Below, piece by piece: positions 1 to 7,886 of a stretch of 29,139 nucleotides of DNA. How positions within the stretch are numbered: the stretch's first letter is position 1; every line of letters starts with the position of its first letter. The DNA lies in assembly GCA_946410395.1 (NCBI GenBank), contig CAMKAE010000003.1:1-29139 (forward strand), given 5' to 3'. Under the pieces are notes generated by a model. That model saw only the letters and a list, made by a program, of their open reading frames with translations, searched no databases and was not told where the DNA came from. Both the position numbers and the translations under genes were made by a program. Source of the DNA: an uncultured Clostridia bacterium (GTDB taxonomy: Bacteria; Bacillota; Clostridia; Christensenellales; Aristaeellaceae).

Positions 1-956
1 TCGTTGACGTCGCAGCCGCGGCTCAGGTCGTTCACCGGCTTGGCCAGGCCCTGGATGATCGGTCCGATGGCCTTGGCGCCCGCCAGGCGCTGCACCAGCT
101 TGTAGCCGATGTTGCCCGCGCCCAGGTTGGGGAAGATCAGCACGTTGGGCTTTTTGCCGGCCACGGGAGAGCCGGGGGCCTTCAGTTTGGCGACGCTTTC
201 CACCAGCGCGGCGTCCGCCTGGAGCTCGCCGTCGAGCAGGAGGTCCGGCGCCAGCTCATGCGCCTTGGCAGTGGCTTCCTGGACCAGGGTCACATGGTCG
301 TGCTTGGCACTGCCCTTGGTGGAGAAGGAGAGCATCGCCACGCGGGGCTCGGCCTGGAGCAGGCTCTTGCAGGTGTTGGCGGTGGAGATGGCGATGGCCG
401 CCAGCTCGTCGGCGTTGGGGGCAATGTTCACGGCGCAGTCGCCGAAGAGCATCACGCCGTCGTCGCCGTATTCCTTGGTGGGCAGCTCCATGATAAAGCA
501 GGAGGAAGCCGTGGAGATGCCGGGGGCCATCTTGATGATCTGCAGGGCCGGGCGCAGCACGTTGCCGGTGGAGTTGATCGCGCCGGCCACCATGCCGTCC
601 GCGTCGTCCATCTTCAGCATCATGGTGGCGAAGTACAGCGTGTTGTTGTACACCAGGTCCTTCGCCTGCTCGATGGTCATGCCCTTCTTCTGCCGCAGTT
701 CGAAGAGTTTTTCCGCGTAGGCTTCGCTCTTCTCCCAGGTGGCGGGATCGGCGATGGCCACGGCGCTCAGGTCGGTGCCAGTCTCGGCGGCGACTTTCGC
801 GATCTCTTCCGGCTTACCCACAAGGGTGATCCTGGCCAGGCCCTCCGCCACGATCTTCGCGGCCGCCTGGACCGTGCGGGGCTCGCTGCCCTCCGCCAGA
901 ACGATATGCTTTACGTTGGTTTTGGCCTTTTCCTTGATGCGGTCGATGACAGACAT
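1..956 (-). CDS. pta: Phosphate acetyltransferase, C-terminus cut off by the window edge
   Basis: Transfers acetyl between CoA and phosphate (acetyl-CoA + Pi to acetyl-phosphate + CoA), the first half of the Pta-AckA route to acetate and ATP; cytoplasmic. The 318 visible codons begin MSVIDRIKEKAKTN and include VLAEGSEPRTVQAA, a typical Pta N-terminus. They continue through DADGMVAGAINSTGNVLRPA, GVMLFGDCAVNIAPN and FPNLGAGNIGYKLVQRLAG, all characteristic of the PTA/PTB acyltransferase domain. Only the last few residues should be missing, since the family is usually about 330 residues in Firmicutes. The ATG at 956 follows AGGAGG at 965-970. The gene is divergent from tmcAL across about 200 bases. 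ackA is not in the window and could lie beyond the left edge. Confidence 0.95.
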   Translation of the reverse strand, partial: MSVIDRIKEKAKTNVKHIVLAEGSEPRTVQAAAKIVAEGLARITLVGKPEEIAKVAAETGTDLSAVAIADPATWEKSEAYAEKLFELRQKKGMTIEQAKDLVYNNTLYFATMMLKMDDADGMVAGAINSTGNVLRPALQIIKMAPGISTASSCFIMELPTKEYGDDGVMLFGDCAVNIAPNADELAAIAISTANTCKSLLQAEPRVAMLSFSTKGSAKHDHVTLVQEATAKAHELAPDLLLDGELQADAALVESVAKLKAPGSPVAGKKPNVLIFPNLGAGNIGYKLVQRLAGAKAIGPIIQGLAKPVNDLSRGCDVN

Positions 957-1001
957 GGATAATCCCTCCTGTTCATACTGTAGCGCAAATGCGTCCTTTC
1001 C

Positions 1002-1030
1002 ATTATACAGGATTTTTCCGCGGATGAAAA
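1002..1030 (-). promoter_or_regulatory. Predicted sigma-A promoter of pta
   Basis: A perfect -10 TATAAT (minus strand, 1002-1007) is 17 bases from a -35-like TTTTCA (1025-1030), which matches consensus at 4 of 6 positions. Transcription would start near 995, giving a leader of about 40 bases before the ATG at 956. Confidence 0.6.
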
Positions 1031-1070
1031 GGGTTTGCGTGAGAAAAATCGAATCTTTCCTTGATTACTG

Positions 1071-1123
1071 TGAAAACACAACGTGTTTTCATTTGTGATA
1101 TTAACAATACTGACGTATTGTTA
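1071..1123. promoter_or_regulatory. Two related perfect palindromes between pta and tmcAL
   Basis: The first has arms TGAAAACAC (1071-1079) and the exact reverse complement (1083-1091) around 3 bases. The second has arms TAACAATAC (1102-1110) and the exact reverse complement (1115-1123) around 4 bases. The arms agree at 6 of 9 positions (TRAMAAYAC), and the centres are about 31.5 bases apart, close to three helical turns. The second palindrome overlaps a weak candidate -10 (TATTGT, 1116-1121) that is 17 bases from TTGTGA (1093-1098) and points at tmcAL. Best read as a double operator for a dimeric repressor. Neither arm has the T-tract expected of a terminator. Confidence 0.6.
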
Positions 1124-1154
1124 TGGGGATTTCTGGAAGAAAGGCGGCGGTCGT

Positions 1155-2342
1155 GTGCGTGCGGTCGGCATTGTCGCGGAATACAACCCGTTTCACAACG
1201 GGCATGCTTACCAGCTCGCCGAGGCCAGGCGCCGGGCGGACGCGGACATCGCCGTGGCGGTGATGTCCGGCTCCTTTACCCAGCGGGGCGATGCCGCCAT
1301 CCTGTCCGTCAGGGACCGGGTGAATATGGCCCTCTCGGCCGGCGCGGACGCGGTCTTTTTGCTGCCGGCCCTTTGGGCGGTCCTGGACGCGGAGCATTTC
1401 GCCTTGGGCGGCGTATCGCTGCTGACGCGCCTGGGCTGCGACGCCATCTCTTTCGGCGTGGAGACGGACGATCTCGCCCTGCTGCAGGCCATGGCCGCGC
1501 TGCTGGAGGAGGAGCCGGAACCGCTGCGCGAGGCCATCAGAGATCTCCTGGCGAAAGGACTGCCGCATCCTGCCGCGCGGGCGGGCGCCGTCGAAAGGTT
1601 GATCCCCGGCGCATCCGAGCTGCTTCGCCTGCCCAACAATACTCTGGCCGTCTGCTATCTGCGGGCCATGCGCCGCATCGCTTCCCAGATGGAGCCGGTG
1701 CCGATCCTGCGCACAGGCGCTTATCACGAACCGGTTCTCGATCCGGCCTCCCCTTCCGCTACGGCCATTCGTCTGACCCTGGCCGCAGGAGATGCCGATG
1801 CCGCGATGACAGCCCTCCCGGAGCGCTGCCGGCCCATCCTGCTCGACGCCATTCGGGAAGGTCGGATCCACCGTCCGGACGCGCTGGACGGCGCCCTCTT
1901 CTACCGCCTGCTGACCATGCGTGACAAGGAGTGGGATGCGCTCCCGGGCAACACCGAAGGGATCGCCAACCGCCTGCGCGACGCTTTCCGGCACGACGCT
2001 TCCCGGAAGGCCATCCTGGCGGATGCAAAAACAAAGCGCTACCCCGAAGCGCGCCTGTCCCGCATGCTGACCCATGCGCTGTTGCAGATCTCCCAGGCTG
2101 ATCTCGACGCGCAGCCGACGCCGCCTGGCACCTTGCTGCTGGGCCTTACAAAGAAAGGCATTCCGCTCCTCAAACGGGCGCAGGAAAACAGCCTCCCCGT
2201 CTATGGGAAGGCTGCCGATTGGATTCATCTGCCGGATCCGTGGGTCCGGTCCGAACTGCTGGCGGATCAGCTCTGGTGGGCCGGCTGCCGTCAGCCGCCG
2301 GCTAACGCCATGCTGCAGCGGCGGATCAGCGAATCGCGCTGA
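1155..2342 (+). CDS. tmcAL: tRNA(Met) cytidine acetate ligase (TmcAL/YlbM)
   Basis: Activates acetate with ATP to acetyl-adenylate and acetylates C34 of elongator tRNA-Met (ac4C); cytoplasmic. The start is taken as GTG 1155, because AGGCGG lies 5-10 bases upstream and the protein then opens with VRAVGIVAEYNPFHNGHAY, the nucleotidyltransferase HxGH-type motif that begins this family. Further hallmarks are SGSFTQRGDAAIL, LPALWAVLDAEHFA and SATAIRLTL. At 395 residues it has the family's usual length. A start at 1083 would add 24 residues unlike the family and without a ribosome-binding site. Its 3' end overlaps the convergent pgm-like gene by 17 bases. Confidence 0.93.
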   Translation: MRAVGIVAEYNPFHNGHAYQLAEARRRADADIAVAVMSGSFTQRGDAAILSVRDRVNMALSAGADAVFLLPALWAVLDAEHFALGGVSLLTRLGCDAISFGVETDDLALLQAMAALLEEEPEPLREAIRDLLAKGLPHPAARAGAVERLIPGASELLRLPNNTLAVCYLRAMRRIASQMEPVPILRTGAYHEPVLDPASPSATAIRLTLAAGDADAAMTALPERCRPILLDAIREGRIHRPDALDGALFYRLLTMRDKEWDALPGNTEGIANRLRDAFRHDASRKAILADAKTKRYPEARLSRMLTHALLQISQADLDAQPTPPGTLLLGLTKKGIPLLKRAQENSLPVYGKAADWIHLPDPWVRSELLADQLWWAGCRQPPANAMLQRRISESR

Positions 2343-3837
2343 CCAGCGCGCTGAGGTCGAGACCCTCGCAATCCTTGATCACGTCATAGAGCGCGGCGAG
2401 CATCTGCCTGACGCCGCCGGGGATGTCGCTCTCGGCGTTCAGGGGCAGCACCGGGTCGTGGACGGAGAGGCGCAGCAGAAACCAGCCATTGTCCGAGCCG
2501 CCATCCAGGTCAAAGGAGATGCGGACGCCTTCACGATTGTCCGGCGCAATGTGCCAGGCCCCGCAGGTGCCGGCGTATGCCAGTACCTTGTCGATGGCCT
2601 TTTGGCCTGCCGCCCGGAAATCCTCGGCCGTGATGCCCAGGCGGATTTCCGTGGACTCCACGGGCTCCTTCAGGTCTGCGATCAGCGCGCCCAGGGTCTT
2701 GCCCTGCCGCTTGAGCTTCATGGCCTCCACGATCAGCACCGTCACCAGATACATGCCGTCGTCCAGGAAGTGATTCTCCTGCAGGGCCGCGTGGCCGCTG
2801 GTCTCGATGGCCAGCGGGCAAGACGCGCCCTGTTTGTTCAGCCGGATGGCCTCGTCGATCACGTTGCGGTAGCCGCGCTTGTAGCGGTAGTGCTCGCCGC
2901 CCCGTGCGCTGATGAAAGCGTGCAGGCCCGAGGAGGTCACGGAGTCCGTCACGATGGTCTGACCGGGCTTTTCTGCCAGAAGAATCGCGCTCATCAGCGC
3001 AATCAACCGGTTGCGGTTGATCTCCCGGCCGTCCGCGTCCACCACCGCCGCGCGGTCGCAGTCCGCGTCAAAGATCACGCCCAGATCCGCGCCGGCATGG
3101 ATCACGGCCTTGGACACGGCGGCCATCGCCGTGGGATCCTCGGGGTTGGGACGGTGATTCGGGAACATGCCGTCGGGGTCAAGGAACTGGCTGCCGTTCA
3201 CGCAGGCGCCGAGCTCTGCCATCAGGTCCGCGTAGAAACCGCCCGCGCCGTTGCCCGCGTCTACCACCACATGCAGACCCTGCAGCGGCTTTTCCGCGTC
3301 GGTGGCCAGGCCTTTGCGCACCCGGTCCGCCAACTGGCGCTTATAGGTGGGCAGGAAGGGCATCGGGCAGACACAACCGGCTTCTTCCGCCGGGACATCG
3401 GCGTGCGCGATCTCCGCCAGGGTGATCAGCTTTTCGATCTCACTGTGCTCCAGACCTCCGTCCGCTGTGACAAACTTCAGTCCGTTCCGGTCCCAGGGAT
3501 GGTGGCTGGCGGTGATCATGACCGCGCCGACGGGCGCAAAGCCTGGCGTGACGGTGGACATGAACATGGCGGGCGTGGTGCACATGCCGTATTCCTGCAC
3601 CGATGCGCCGGCCCTGGTCACGCCGTCGGCTACGGCCTTCAGGAGGGCCGGCCCCGTGATGCGGCTGTCCCGTCCGAGCCCGATGACTACATCGCGCAGG
3701 GGCATTGCTTTTTTCTCCGCCAGGAACAGCGCGAATGCCGTGCCGAGCCGCTGCGCCACCTCGGGCGTCAGCTGCGCGTCCTCCCCTACGGCCTTGCCGC
3801 GGATATCACTTCCGCTGATCAGTTTACGCAGATCCAT
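2326..3837 (-). CDS. Phosphomannomutase/phosphoglucomutase
   Basis: Alpha-D-phosphohexomutase family: interconverts hexose 1- and 6-phosphates through a phosphoserine, feeding nucleotide sugars for wall and exopolysaccharide; cytoplasmic. The 503 residues show the four-domain pattern. SGSDIRG is near the N-terminus. The catalytic loop is ITASHHP with Ser111, where the usual TASHNP has Asn. The metal-binding loop is DADCDRA (canonical DGDGDR). A sugar-binding ETSGHAAL and a C-terminal phosphate-binding segment (REGVRISF, then RLSVHDPVLP) complete it. The ATG at 3837 has AGGAGG 7 bases upstream. An upstream in-frame start would run into the preceding gene. It lies 14 bases after the DUF2461 gene, probably in one transcript. 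Whether mannose or glucose is preferred cannot be told. Confidence 0.9.
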   Translation of the reverse strand: MDLRKLISGSDIRGKAVGEDAQLTPEVAQRLGTAFALFLAEKKAMPLRDVVIGLGRDSRITGPALLKAVADGVTRAGASVQEYGMCTTPAMFMSTVTPGFAPVGAVMITASHHPWDRNGLKFVTADGGLEHSEIEKLITLAEIAHADVPAEEAGCVCPMPFLPTYKRQLADRVRKGLATDAEKPLQGLHVVVDAGNGAGGFYADLMAELGACVNGSQFLDPDGMFPNHRPNPEDPTAMAAVSKAVIHAGADLGVIFDADCDRAAVVDADGREINRNRLIALMSAILLAEKPGQTIVTDSVTSSGLHAFISARGGEHYRYKRGYRNVIDEAIRLNKQGASCPLAIETSGHAALQENHFLDDGMYLVTVLIVEAMKLKRQGKTLGALIADLKEPVESTEIRLGITAEDFRAAGQKAIDKVLAYAGTCGAWHIAPDNREGVRISFDLDGGSDNGWFLLRLSVHDPVLPLNAESDIPGGVRQMLAALYDVIKDCEGLDLSALVSAIR

Positions 3838-3851
3838 CTCGATTCCTCCTG

Positions 3852-4583
3852 TCACCATTCGTCTTTGTTTCGCTTTTCGGATGCAGCATTCTCCGGGTCT
3901 TCCGCCTCCAGGGCGTCCTGCATGCCCCGCAGCATCTGATAGATCGGCGCCATGGCCTCATAGTCGGCCAGCACATGGGCCAGCACGGTCCGGGTGGCGG
4001 TCTCCCGCAGATCGGGCCTCGTCTGGATCACGGAGAGCGCTCTGCACCGGTACCAGGGCTGCAGGTCCTCGGGAATCCCGGCCGGGACGTCCATGCGCTT
4101 GAACACGTCGCCGGTAAAGTGCAGGTGCCGTTCGGCCAGCCCGCAGCCGCGGATGATGCCGGCGTATCGCGAAGGATTGGCCGCGAATTCCCTGCGGAAG
4201 CGGTCCATCAGCGGCCGGTTCTCATCCCAGGAGCCCAGGCCCCAGCTGAGCCGCTGCGGTCCGAACTCAAACCAGAAGCCCAATGACTTCCAGCGGTCCT
4301 CGCCCCCGCGCTTGAACCAGATCCAGTGATGGTCCCTGTAGGGGCTCTTGTCCTTTGAGAAGCGCGTGTCCCGGCGGATCCGGCTCAGCAGCTTGTATGG
4401 GCGGATCTCCATGAGCGGATCGATCCGCTGCATCAGCGGGACCGCGTCCTCTATGAACGCATAGAAAGGCGCCTGCACATCCCGCAAGTAGCGATCCCGG
4501 TGCTCGTTGAACCAGGCCGTGTCGTTGTGAAAACGCAGGTCCAGGAGAAACTGCACCGTTTCCTCCGGAAAACCGGTAAACAT
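3852..4583 (-). CDS. DUF2461 family protein
   Basis: A 243-residue protein that I recognise as DUF2461: FTGFPEETVQFLLDLRFHND, WFNEHRDRY, the RIRRDTRFSKDKSPYRDH signature around residue 75, and a C-terminal half with WYRCRALSVIQTRPDL. No enzymatic role is established for this family, so none is proposed. There is no signal peptide or membrane segment; it is probably cytoplasmic. The ATG at 4583 follows GGAGGGG; the TTG one codon earlier is less likely. It is the first gene of a two-gene unit with the phosphohexomutase, driven by a strong promoter at 4610-4638. Confidence 0.85.
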   Translation of the reverse strand: MFTGFPEETVQFLLDLRFHNDTAWFNEHRDRYLRDVQAPFYAFIEDAVPLMQRIDPLMEIRPYKLLSRIRRDTRFSKDKSPYRDHHWIWFKRGGEDRWKSLGFWFEFGPQRLSWGLGSWDENRPLMDRFRREFAANPSRYAGIIRGCGLAERHLHFTGDVFKRMDVPAGIPEDLQPWYRCRALSVIQTRPDLRETATRTVLAHVLADYEAMAPIYQMLRGMQDALEAEDPENAASEKRNKDEW

Positions 4584-4609
4584 CAAACCCCTCCACTTCT
4601 GACAGGCTC

Positions 4610-4638
4610 ATTATAGCCCAAGTCTGCGCTGATTTCAA
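4610..4638 (-). promoter_or_regulatory. Strong predicted promoter of the DUF2461-phosphohexomutase unit
   Basis: On the minus strand, TTGAAA (4633-4638), a 17-base spacer, then a perfect TATAAT (4610-4615). The start codon is about 27 bases downstream of the -10, leaving a very short leader. Confidence 0.75.
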
Positions 4639-4760
4639 TTCCCCCTTTCTCATTTGTTGTGAAAAACCGTTTTGTGAAGATTTCAGCAGGCATATTTGCA
4701 GGACTTTTTGCCGGCGCAAAGAATGAAGAAGCGACAACAATGCTGAAGGAGGCATGTCCG

Positions 4761-6833
4761 GTGGATCGAAAGGAAGCCCGCAAGAAGGCGGAGGCGCTTG
4801 TTGCGAAGATGACCCTGGAAGAAAAGGCTGCACAACTCAAGTACGATGCCCCTGCCATTCCGAGGCTGGGTATCCCGGCATACAACTGGTGGAACGAAGC
4901 GCTTCACGGCGTTGCAAGGGCTGGTACCGCGACAGTATTCCCGCAGGCCATCGGCCTGGCCGCCATTTTTGACGAGAACTTCCACCGCCGCGTGGCGGAG
5001 ACCATCAGCACCGAGGCCCGGGCAAAGTACAACGCCCAGGCCGCGCACGGCGACCGCGACATCTACAAGGGCCTGACCCTGTGGAGCCCCAACATCAACA
5101 TCTTCCGCGATCCGCGCTGGGGACGCGGCCATGAGACCTACGGCGAGGACCCCTACCTGACCACGCGCCTGGGCGTCAACTTCATCGAAGGACTGCAGGG
5201 CGACGGCGCGTATCTGAAGACCGCCGCCTGCGCGAAGCACTTTGCGGTGCACTCCGGTCCCGAGGCCATCCGGCATTCCTTTGACGCGGTCGCGTCCAAA
5301 AAGGACATGGCCGAGACCTATCTCCCCGCCTTCAAGGCCGCTGTGCAGGAGGCGCATGTGGAGACCGTCATGGGCGCCTACAACCGGGTCAACGGCGAAC
5401 CGGCCTGCGGCTCGAAGACCCTGCTGCGGGACATCCTCCGCGACGAATGGGGCTTTGAAGGGCATGTCACCTCCGACTGCTGGGCGATCCGGGACTTCCA
5501 CACGAATCATCACGTCACCGACACCGCGCCGGAATCCGCTGCCCTGGCCCTGAAAAACGGCTGCGACGTCAACTGCGGCAACACCTATCTGCACATGCTG
5601 GAGGCCTACCAGGAAGGGCTGGTGACCGAGGACGACATCACAGAGGCCGCCGTCCGGCTGTTCACCTCCCGCTATCTGCTGGGCTGCTTTGCCGACGACT
5701 GTGAATGGGACAGCATCCCTTACACCGAGGTGGATACCGACGAGCACAACGCGCTCGCGCAGGAAGCCGCGGAAAAGGCCATGGTGCTGCTGAAGAACAA
5801 CGGCATCCTGCCCCTCTCGCCCGAAAAGCTGACCAGCATCGCCGTGGTCGGCCCCATGGCTGCCAGCGATTTGGTGCTCAAGGGGAACTATTACGGCACG
5901 ACTTCCCGCTCCGTCTCCCTGCTCGAAGGCATCCGCGCCTACTGCGAGCCCTACGGCATCCGCATCTTCTACAGCCAGGGCTGTGACCGCGTGGTGAACC
6001 GGGTGGAGCATCTGGCCCAGCCCGACGACCGCCTGGCCGAAGCCGTGATCTGCGCGGAGCAGGCGGATGTGGTCATCTGCTGCGTGGGCTTGGACGAAAC
6101 CCTGGAAGGCGAAGAGGGCGACACCGGCAACTTCTCGGCCAGCGGCGACAAGGTCAGCCTCTCCCTGCCGGAGAGCCAGCAGCGCCTGATGAAAGCCCTG
6201 GCGTCAACCGGCAAGCCCATGGTGACGGTGCTGACAGTGGGTTCCTCCCTCAACGTGCCCGAAGGCGACGCCACCCTGCTGGCCTGGTACCCCGGTCAGG
6301 CCGGCGGCAAGGCGCTGGCACGGATCCTCTTCGGCGAGGTCAGCCCGTCGGGTCACCTGCCTGTCACCTTCTACCGCGATCTGAGCGATCTGCCGGATTT
6401 CACCGATTACGCGATGACCAAACGGACGTACCGCTATTTCACCGGAACGCCGCTCTATCCCTTTGGCTTCGGCCTGAGCTACACGACCTTCCGCGTGGAC
6501 GGCATCACCCTGTCGGATGACAGCGCAGAGCTTGCCATCACCAACACGGGGAGCAAGGACTCCGAGACGGTCGCGCAGATCTACGCGAAGGCCCGGGACT
6601 GCAAAGACGCGCCGCTTCATCCGGTCCTGATCGGCTTTGCCCGTACCTTTGTGAAGGCCGGGGAGCGCGTGTGCGTGAAGGTCTCCCTGGACAAGAACGC
6701 TTGGACGGCCGTCAACGAGGCCGGCGAGCGCTATGAGCCCGACGGCGGCTTCGACGTCTGGGGCGGCATCTGCCAGCCGGACGCGCTGAGCGAGCGCCTC
6801 ACCGGAACGCCCTGCGTTCACACCGTGCGCTGA
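4761..6833 (+). CDS. Glycoside hydrolase family 3 (beta-xylosidase/beta-glucosidase type)
   Basis: Retaining exo-glycosidase that removes terminal beta-xylose or beta-glucose residues from oligosaccharides. The N-terminal barrel contains PAYNWWNEALHGVARAG, the KH motif region AKHFAVHSGPE, and the nucleophile in VTSDCW (Asp239). The second domain holds LEGEEGDTGNFSASGDK, the acid/base loop of xylosidase-like members. A fibronectin-III-like domain ends the protein (about residues 600-690). The start is taken as GTG 4761 because AAGGAGG lies at 4746-4752 and the N-terminus then matches the family (VDRKEARKKAEALVAKMTLEEK). ATG 4740 and GTG 4659 are in frame but lack a good site. There is no signal peptide, so it is probably cytoplasmic and works on imported oligosaccharides. 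No transporter is adjacent. The GYYGTTSRS-like segment (KGNYYGTT) also fits xylosidases. Confidence 0.92.
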   Translation: MDRKEARKKAEALVAKMTLEEKAAQLKYDAPAIPRLGIPAYNWWNEALHGVARAGTATVFPQAIGLAAIFDENFHRRVAETISTEARAKYNAQAAHGDRDIYKGLTLWSPNINIFRDPRWGRGHETYGEDPYLTTRLGVNFIEGLQGDGAYLKTAACAKHFAVHSGPEAIRHSFDAVASKKDMAETYLPAFKAAVQEAHVETVMGAYNRVNGEPACGSKTLLRDILRDEWGFEGHVTSDCWAIRDFHTNHHVTDTAPESAALALKNGCDVNCGNTYLHMLEAYQEGLVTEDDITEAAVRLFTSRYLLGCFADDCEWDSIPYTEVDTDEHNALAQEAAEKAMVLLKNNGILPLSPEKLTSIAVVGPMAASDLVLKGNYYGTTSRSVSLLEGIRAYCEPYGIRIFYSQGCDRVVNRVEHLAQPDDRLAEAVICAEQADVVICCVGLDETLEGEEGDTGNFSASGDKVSLSLPESQQRLMKALASTGKPMVTVLTVGSSLNVPEGDATLLAWYPGQAGGKALARILFGEVSPSGHLPVTFYRDLSDLPDFTDYAMTKRTYRYFTGTPLYPFGFGLSYTTFRVDGITLSDDSAELAITNTGSKDSETVAQIYAKARDCKDAPLHPVLIGFARTFVKAGERVCVKVSLDKNAWTAVNEAGERYEPDGGFDVWGGICQPDALSERLTGTPCVHTVR

Positions 6834-6847
6834 AAAAGAATAGAAAA

Positions 6848-6887
6848 AACAGGAGGGCCGGCAGCCGAAACCGTCGGTCCTCCTGTT
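6848..6887. terminator. Bidirectional intrinsic terminator between convergent genes
   Basis: A 13-base stem (6848-6860 with 6875-6887, one G-T wobble) is flanked by an A-rich run on the left and TTTATTTCT on the right, so it can stop both the GH3 gene and the minus-strand gene. The stem touches the TAA of the minus-strand gene. Confidence 0.85.
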
Positions 6888-7696
6888 TATTTCTGTGCGT
6901 CCTCCGCGTAGATGATATCGTCCCGCAGCCGATAGATCGTGGCGCCGCGCTTCTTGTGACAGAATGCCTTGGCCCACCACTCCACCGACGCGACCTCGTC
7001 GAACTGCACGATGCCGTAGCGGATGCCGTTTCGCTTGCCGCCCCGCATGTTGGAATCCATCCAGTGGATCGAATCGGTTTCCGGATCGTAGGAGAGCATG
7101 ATGGCGCTGTGAGCGCCAACGCCGTAGGCATAGTCGGCGGACATCTGGAAATAGTCGCCCCGCTGCACCTGCCGCATGAACGCCTTGGCCAGCTCCAGGT
7201 TCTCCTCCTTGGTCAGCGATGTGTCATAGACAAACTGTGCCGCTTCATAGAAGGGATTGCCCTTGGAGGCTGGGACATCTTCCCACAGGAAGCCATAATA
7301 GTAGGGCTTGCACTTCTTGGCCGGCAGGTTGTTGGGAATCACCAGCTGTGTGGTCGGGAACTCCGCCATCCGGAAGCTGTCCCGGTTCTGGCGGAACAGG
7401 TAGACCGTGAAATTTTTGCAGACATAGATGTCGCCGGCATAATGGGCGCGCTTGGACTTGCCGTCCGCCTGGATGTAGAGCTGCTCTCCCAGATTGATGA
7501 TCCGGTCGATGAAGTCGTCCCGCGCGGTCAGGACCGCAGGGGCCTCTTCCTCAGGCTCGGAGACGTCCAGGTCCAGCAAGAACTCCTCCCCGTCGTCGAG
7601 CATGATCTCCTCTTCCACCTTCTGCAAGCCGCCCTCCGCTATCGCAAAGGACATGAGCATCAGGCAGGCCAGCAGCATCGTTCCGATTCTGCGCAC
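6887..7696 (-). CDS. Secreted protein with a possible papain/NlpC-like Cys-His-Asp site
   Basis: Not recognised as a named family. The start GTG 7696 is chosen because GGAGGGG lies 5 bases upstream and the protein then begins VRRIGTMLLACLMLMSFAIA, a classical signal peptide cleaved near residue 20; the ATG at 7711 would overlap that ribosome-binding site. A short acidic stretch (EEEIMLDDGEEFLLDLD) follows, then a folded domain. Its Cys93 (YVCKNFTVYLF, Cys at a helix start), His196 (GVGAHSAIMLSYD) and Asp214 or Asn216 (WMDSNMRG) have the order and spacing seen in CHAP/NlpC-P60-type cysteine peptidases. That is an inference from pattern only. It could act on peptidoglycan; its neighbour is an L,D-transpeptidase. 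Mature length is about 250 residues. Confidence 0.7.
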   Translation of the reverse strand: MRRIGTMLLACLMLMSFAIAEGGLQKVEEEIMLDDGEEFLLDLDVSEPEEEAPAVLTARDDFIDRIINLGEQLYIQADGKSKRAHYAGDIYVCKNFTVYLFRQNRDSFRMAEFPTTQLVIPNNLPAKKCKPYYYGFLWEDVPASKGNPFYEAAQFVYDTSLTKEENLELAKAFMRQVQRGDYFQMSADYAYGVGAHSAIMLSYDPETDSIHWMDSNMRGGKRNGIRYGIVQFDEVASVEWWAKAFCHKKRGATIYRLRDDIIYAEDAQK

Positions 7697-7723
7697 AGCA
7701 ACCCCTCCCATCTGTTCAACGCT

Positions 7724-7752
7724 ATTCTACAGCGCATGTCACGGAAAAACAA
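7724..7752 (-). promoter_or_regulatory. Predicted promoter of the secreted-protein gene
   Basis: Minus strand TTGTTT (7747-7752), 17-base spacer, TAGAAT (7724-7729), 28 bases ahead of the chosen GTG. Confidence 0.6.
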
Positions 7753-7812
7753 GCGCTCTGTCTTTAAAATATGTTAATCTTGTATATTCCTCGATCAATT
7801 TTGACTGATCTC

Positions 7813-7841
7813 TTGCAATTCTATTGAAATATTGTTACAAT
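7813..7841 (+). promoter_or_regulatory. Predicted promoter of the L,D-transpeptidase gene
   Basis: TTGCAA (7813-7818), 17-base spacer, TACAAT (7836-7841). The -10 overlaps TTGTTACAA (7832-7840), a sequence of the kind also found at the mscL and motA-like promoters. Confidence 0.6.
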
Positions 7842-7886
7842 CATTGTCGCTGCTTTGCAGCAGTCCGTACAGGAGATGGAAATGAA

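Noticed and set aside
258..962. Long plus-strand open frame over pta
   Set aside because: It is the antisense shadow of pta: low-complexity His/Gly/Val composition, no ribosome-binding site, and the opposite strand matches Pta throughout.
2074..3939. 621-codon plus-strand open frame
   Set aside because: Antisense to the phosphohexomutase gene, a common artefact in GC-rich DNA. The minus strand carries clear family motifs.
4659..4760. N-terminal extension of the GH3 enzyme resembling a signal peptide (MKNRFVKISAGIFAGLFAGA)
   Set aside because: The GTG at 4659 has no ribosome-binding site, and the family N-terminus plus AAGGAGG point to GTG 4761. The hydrophobic look is probably accidental.
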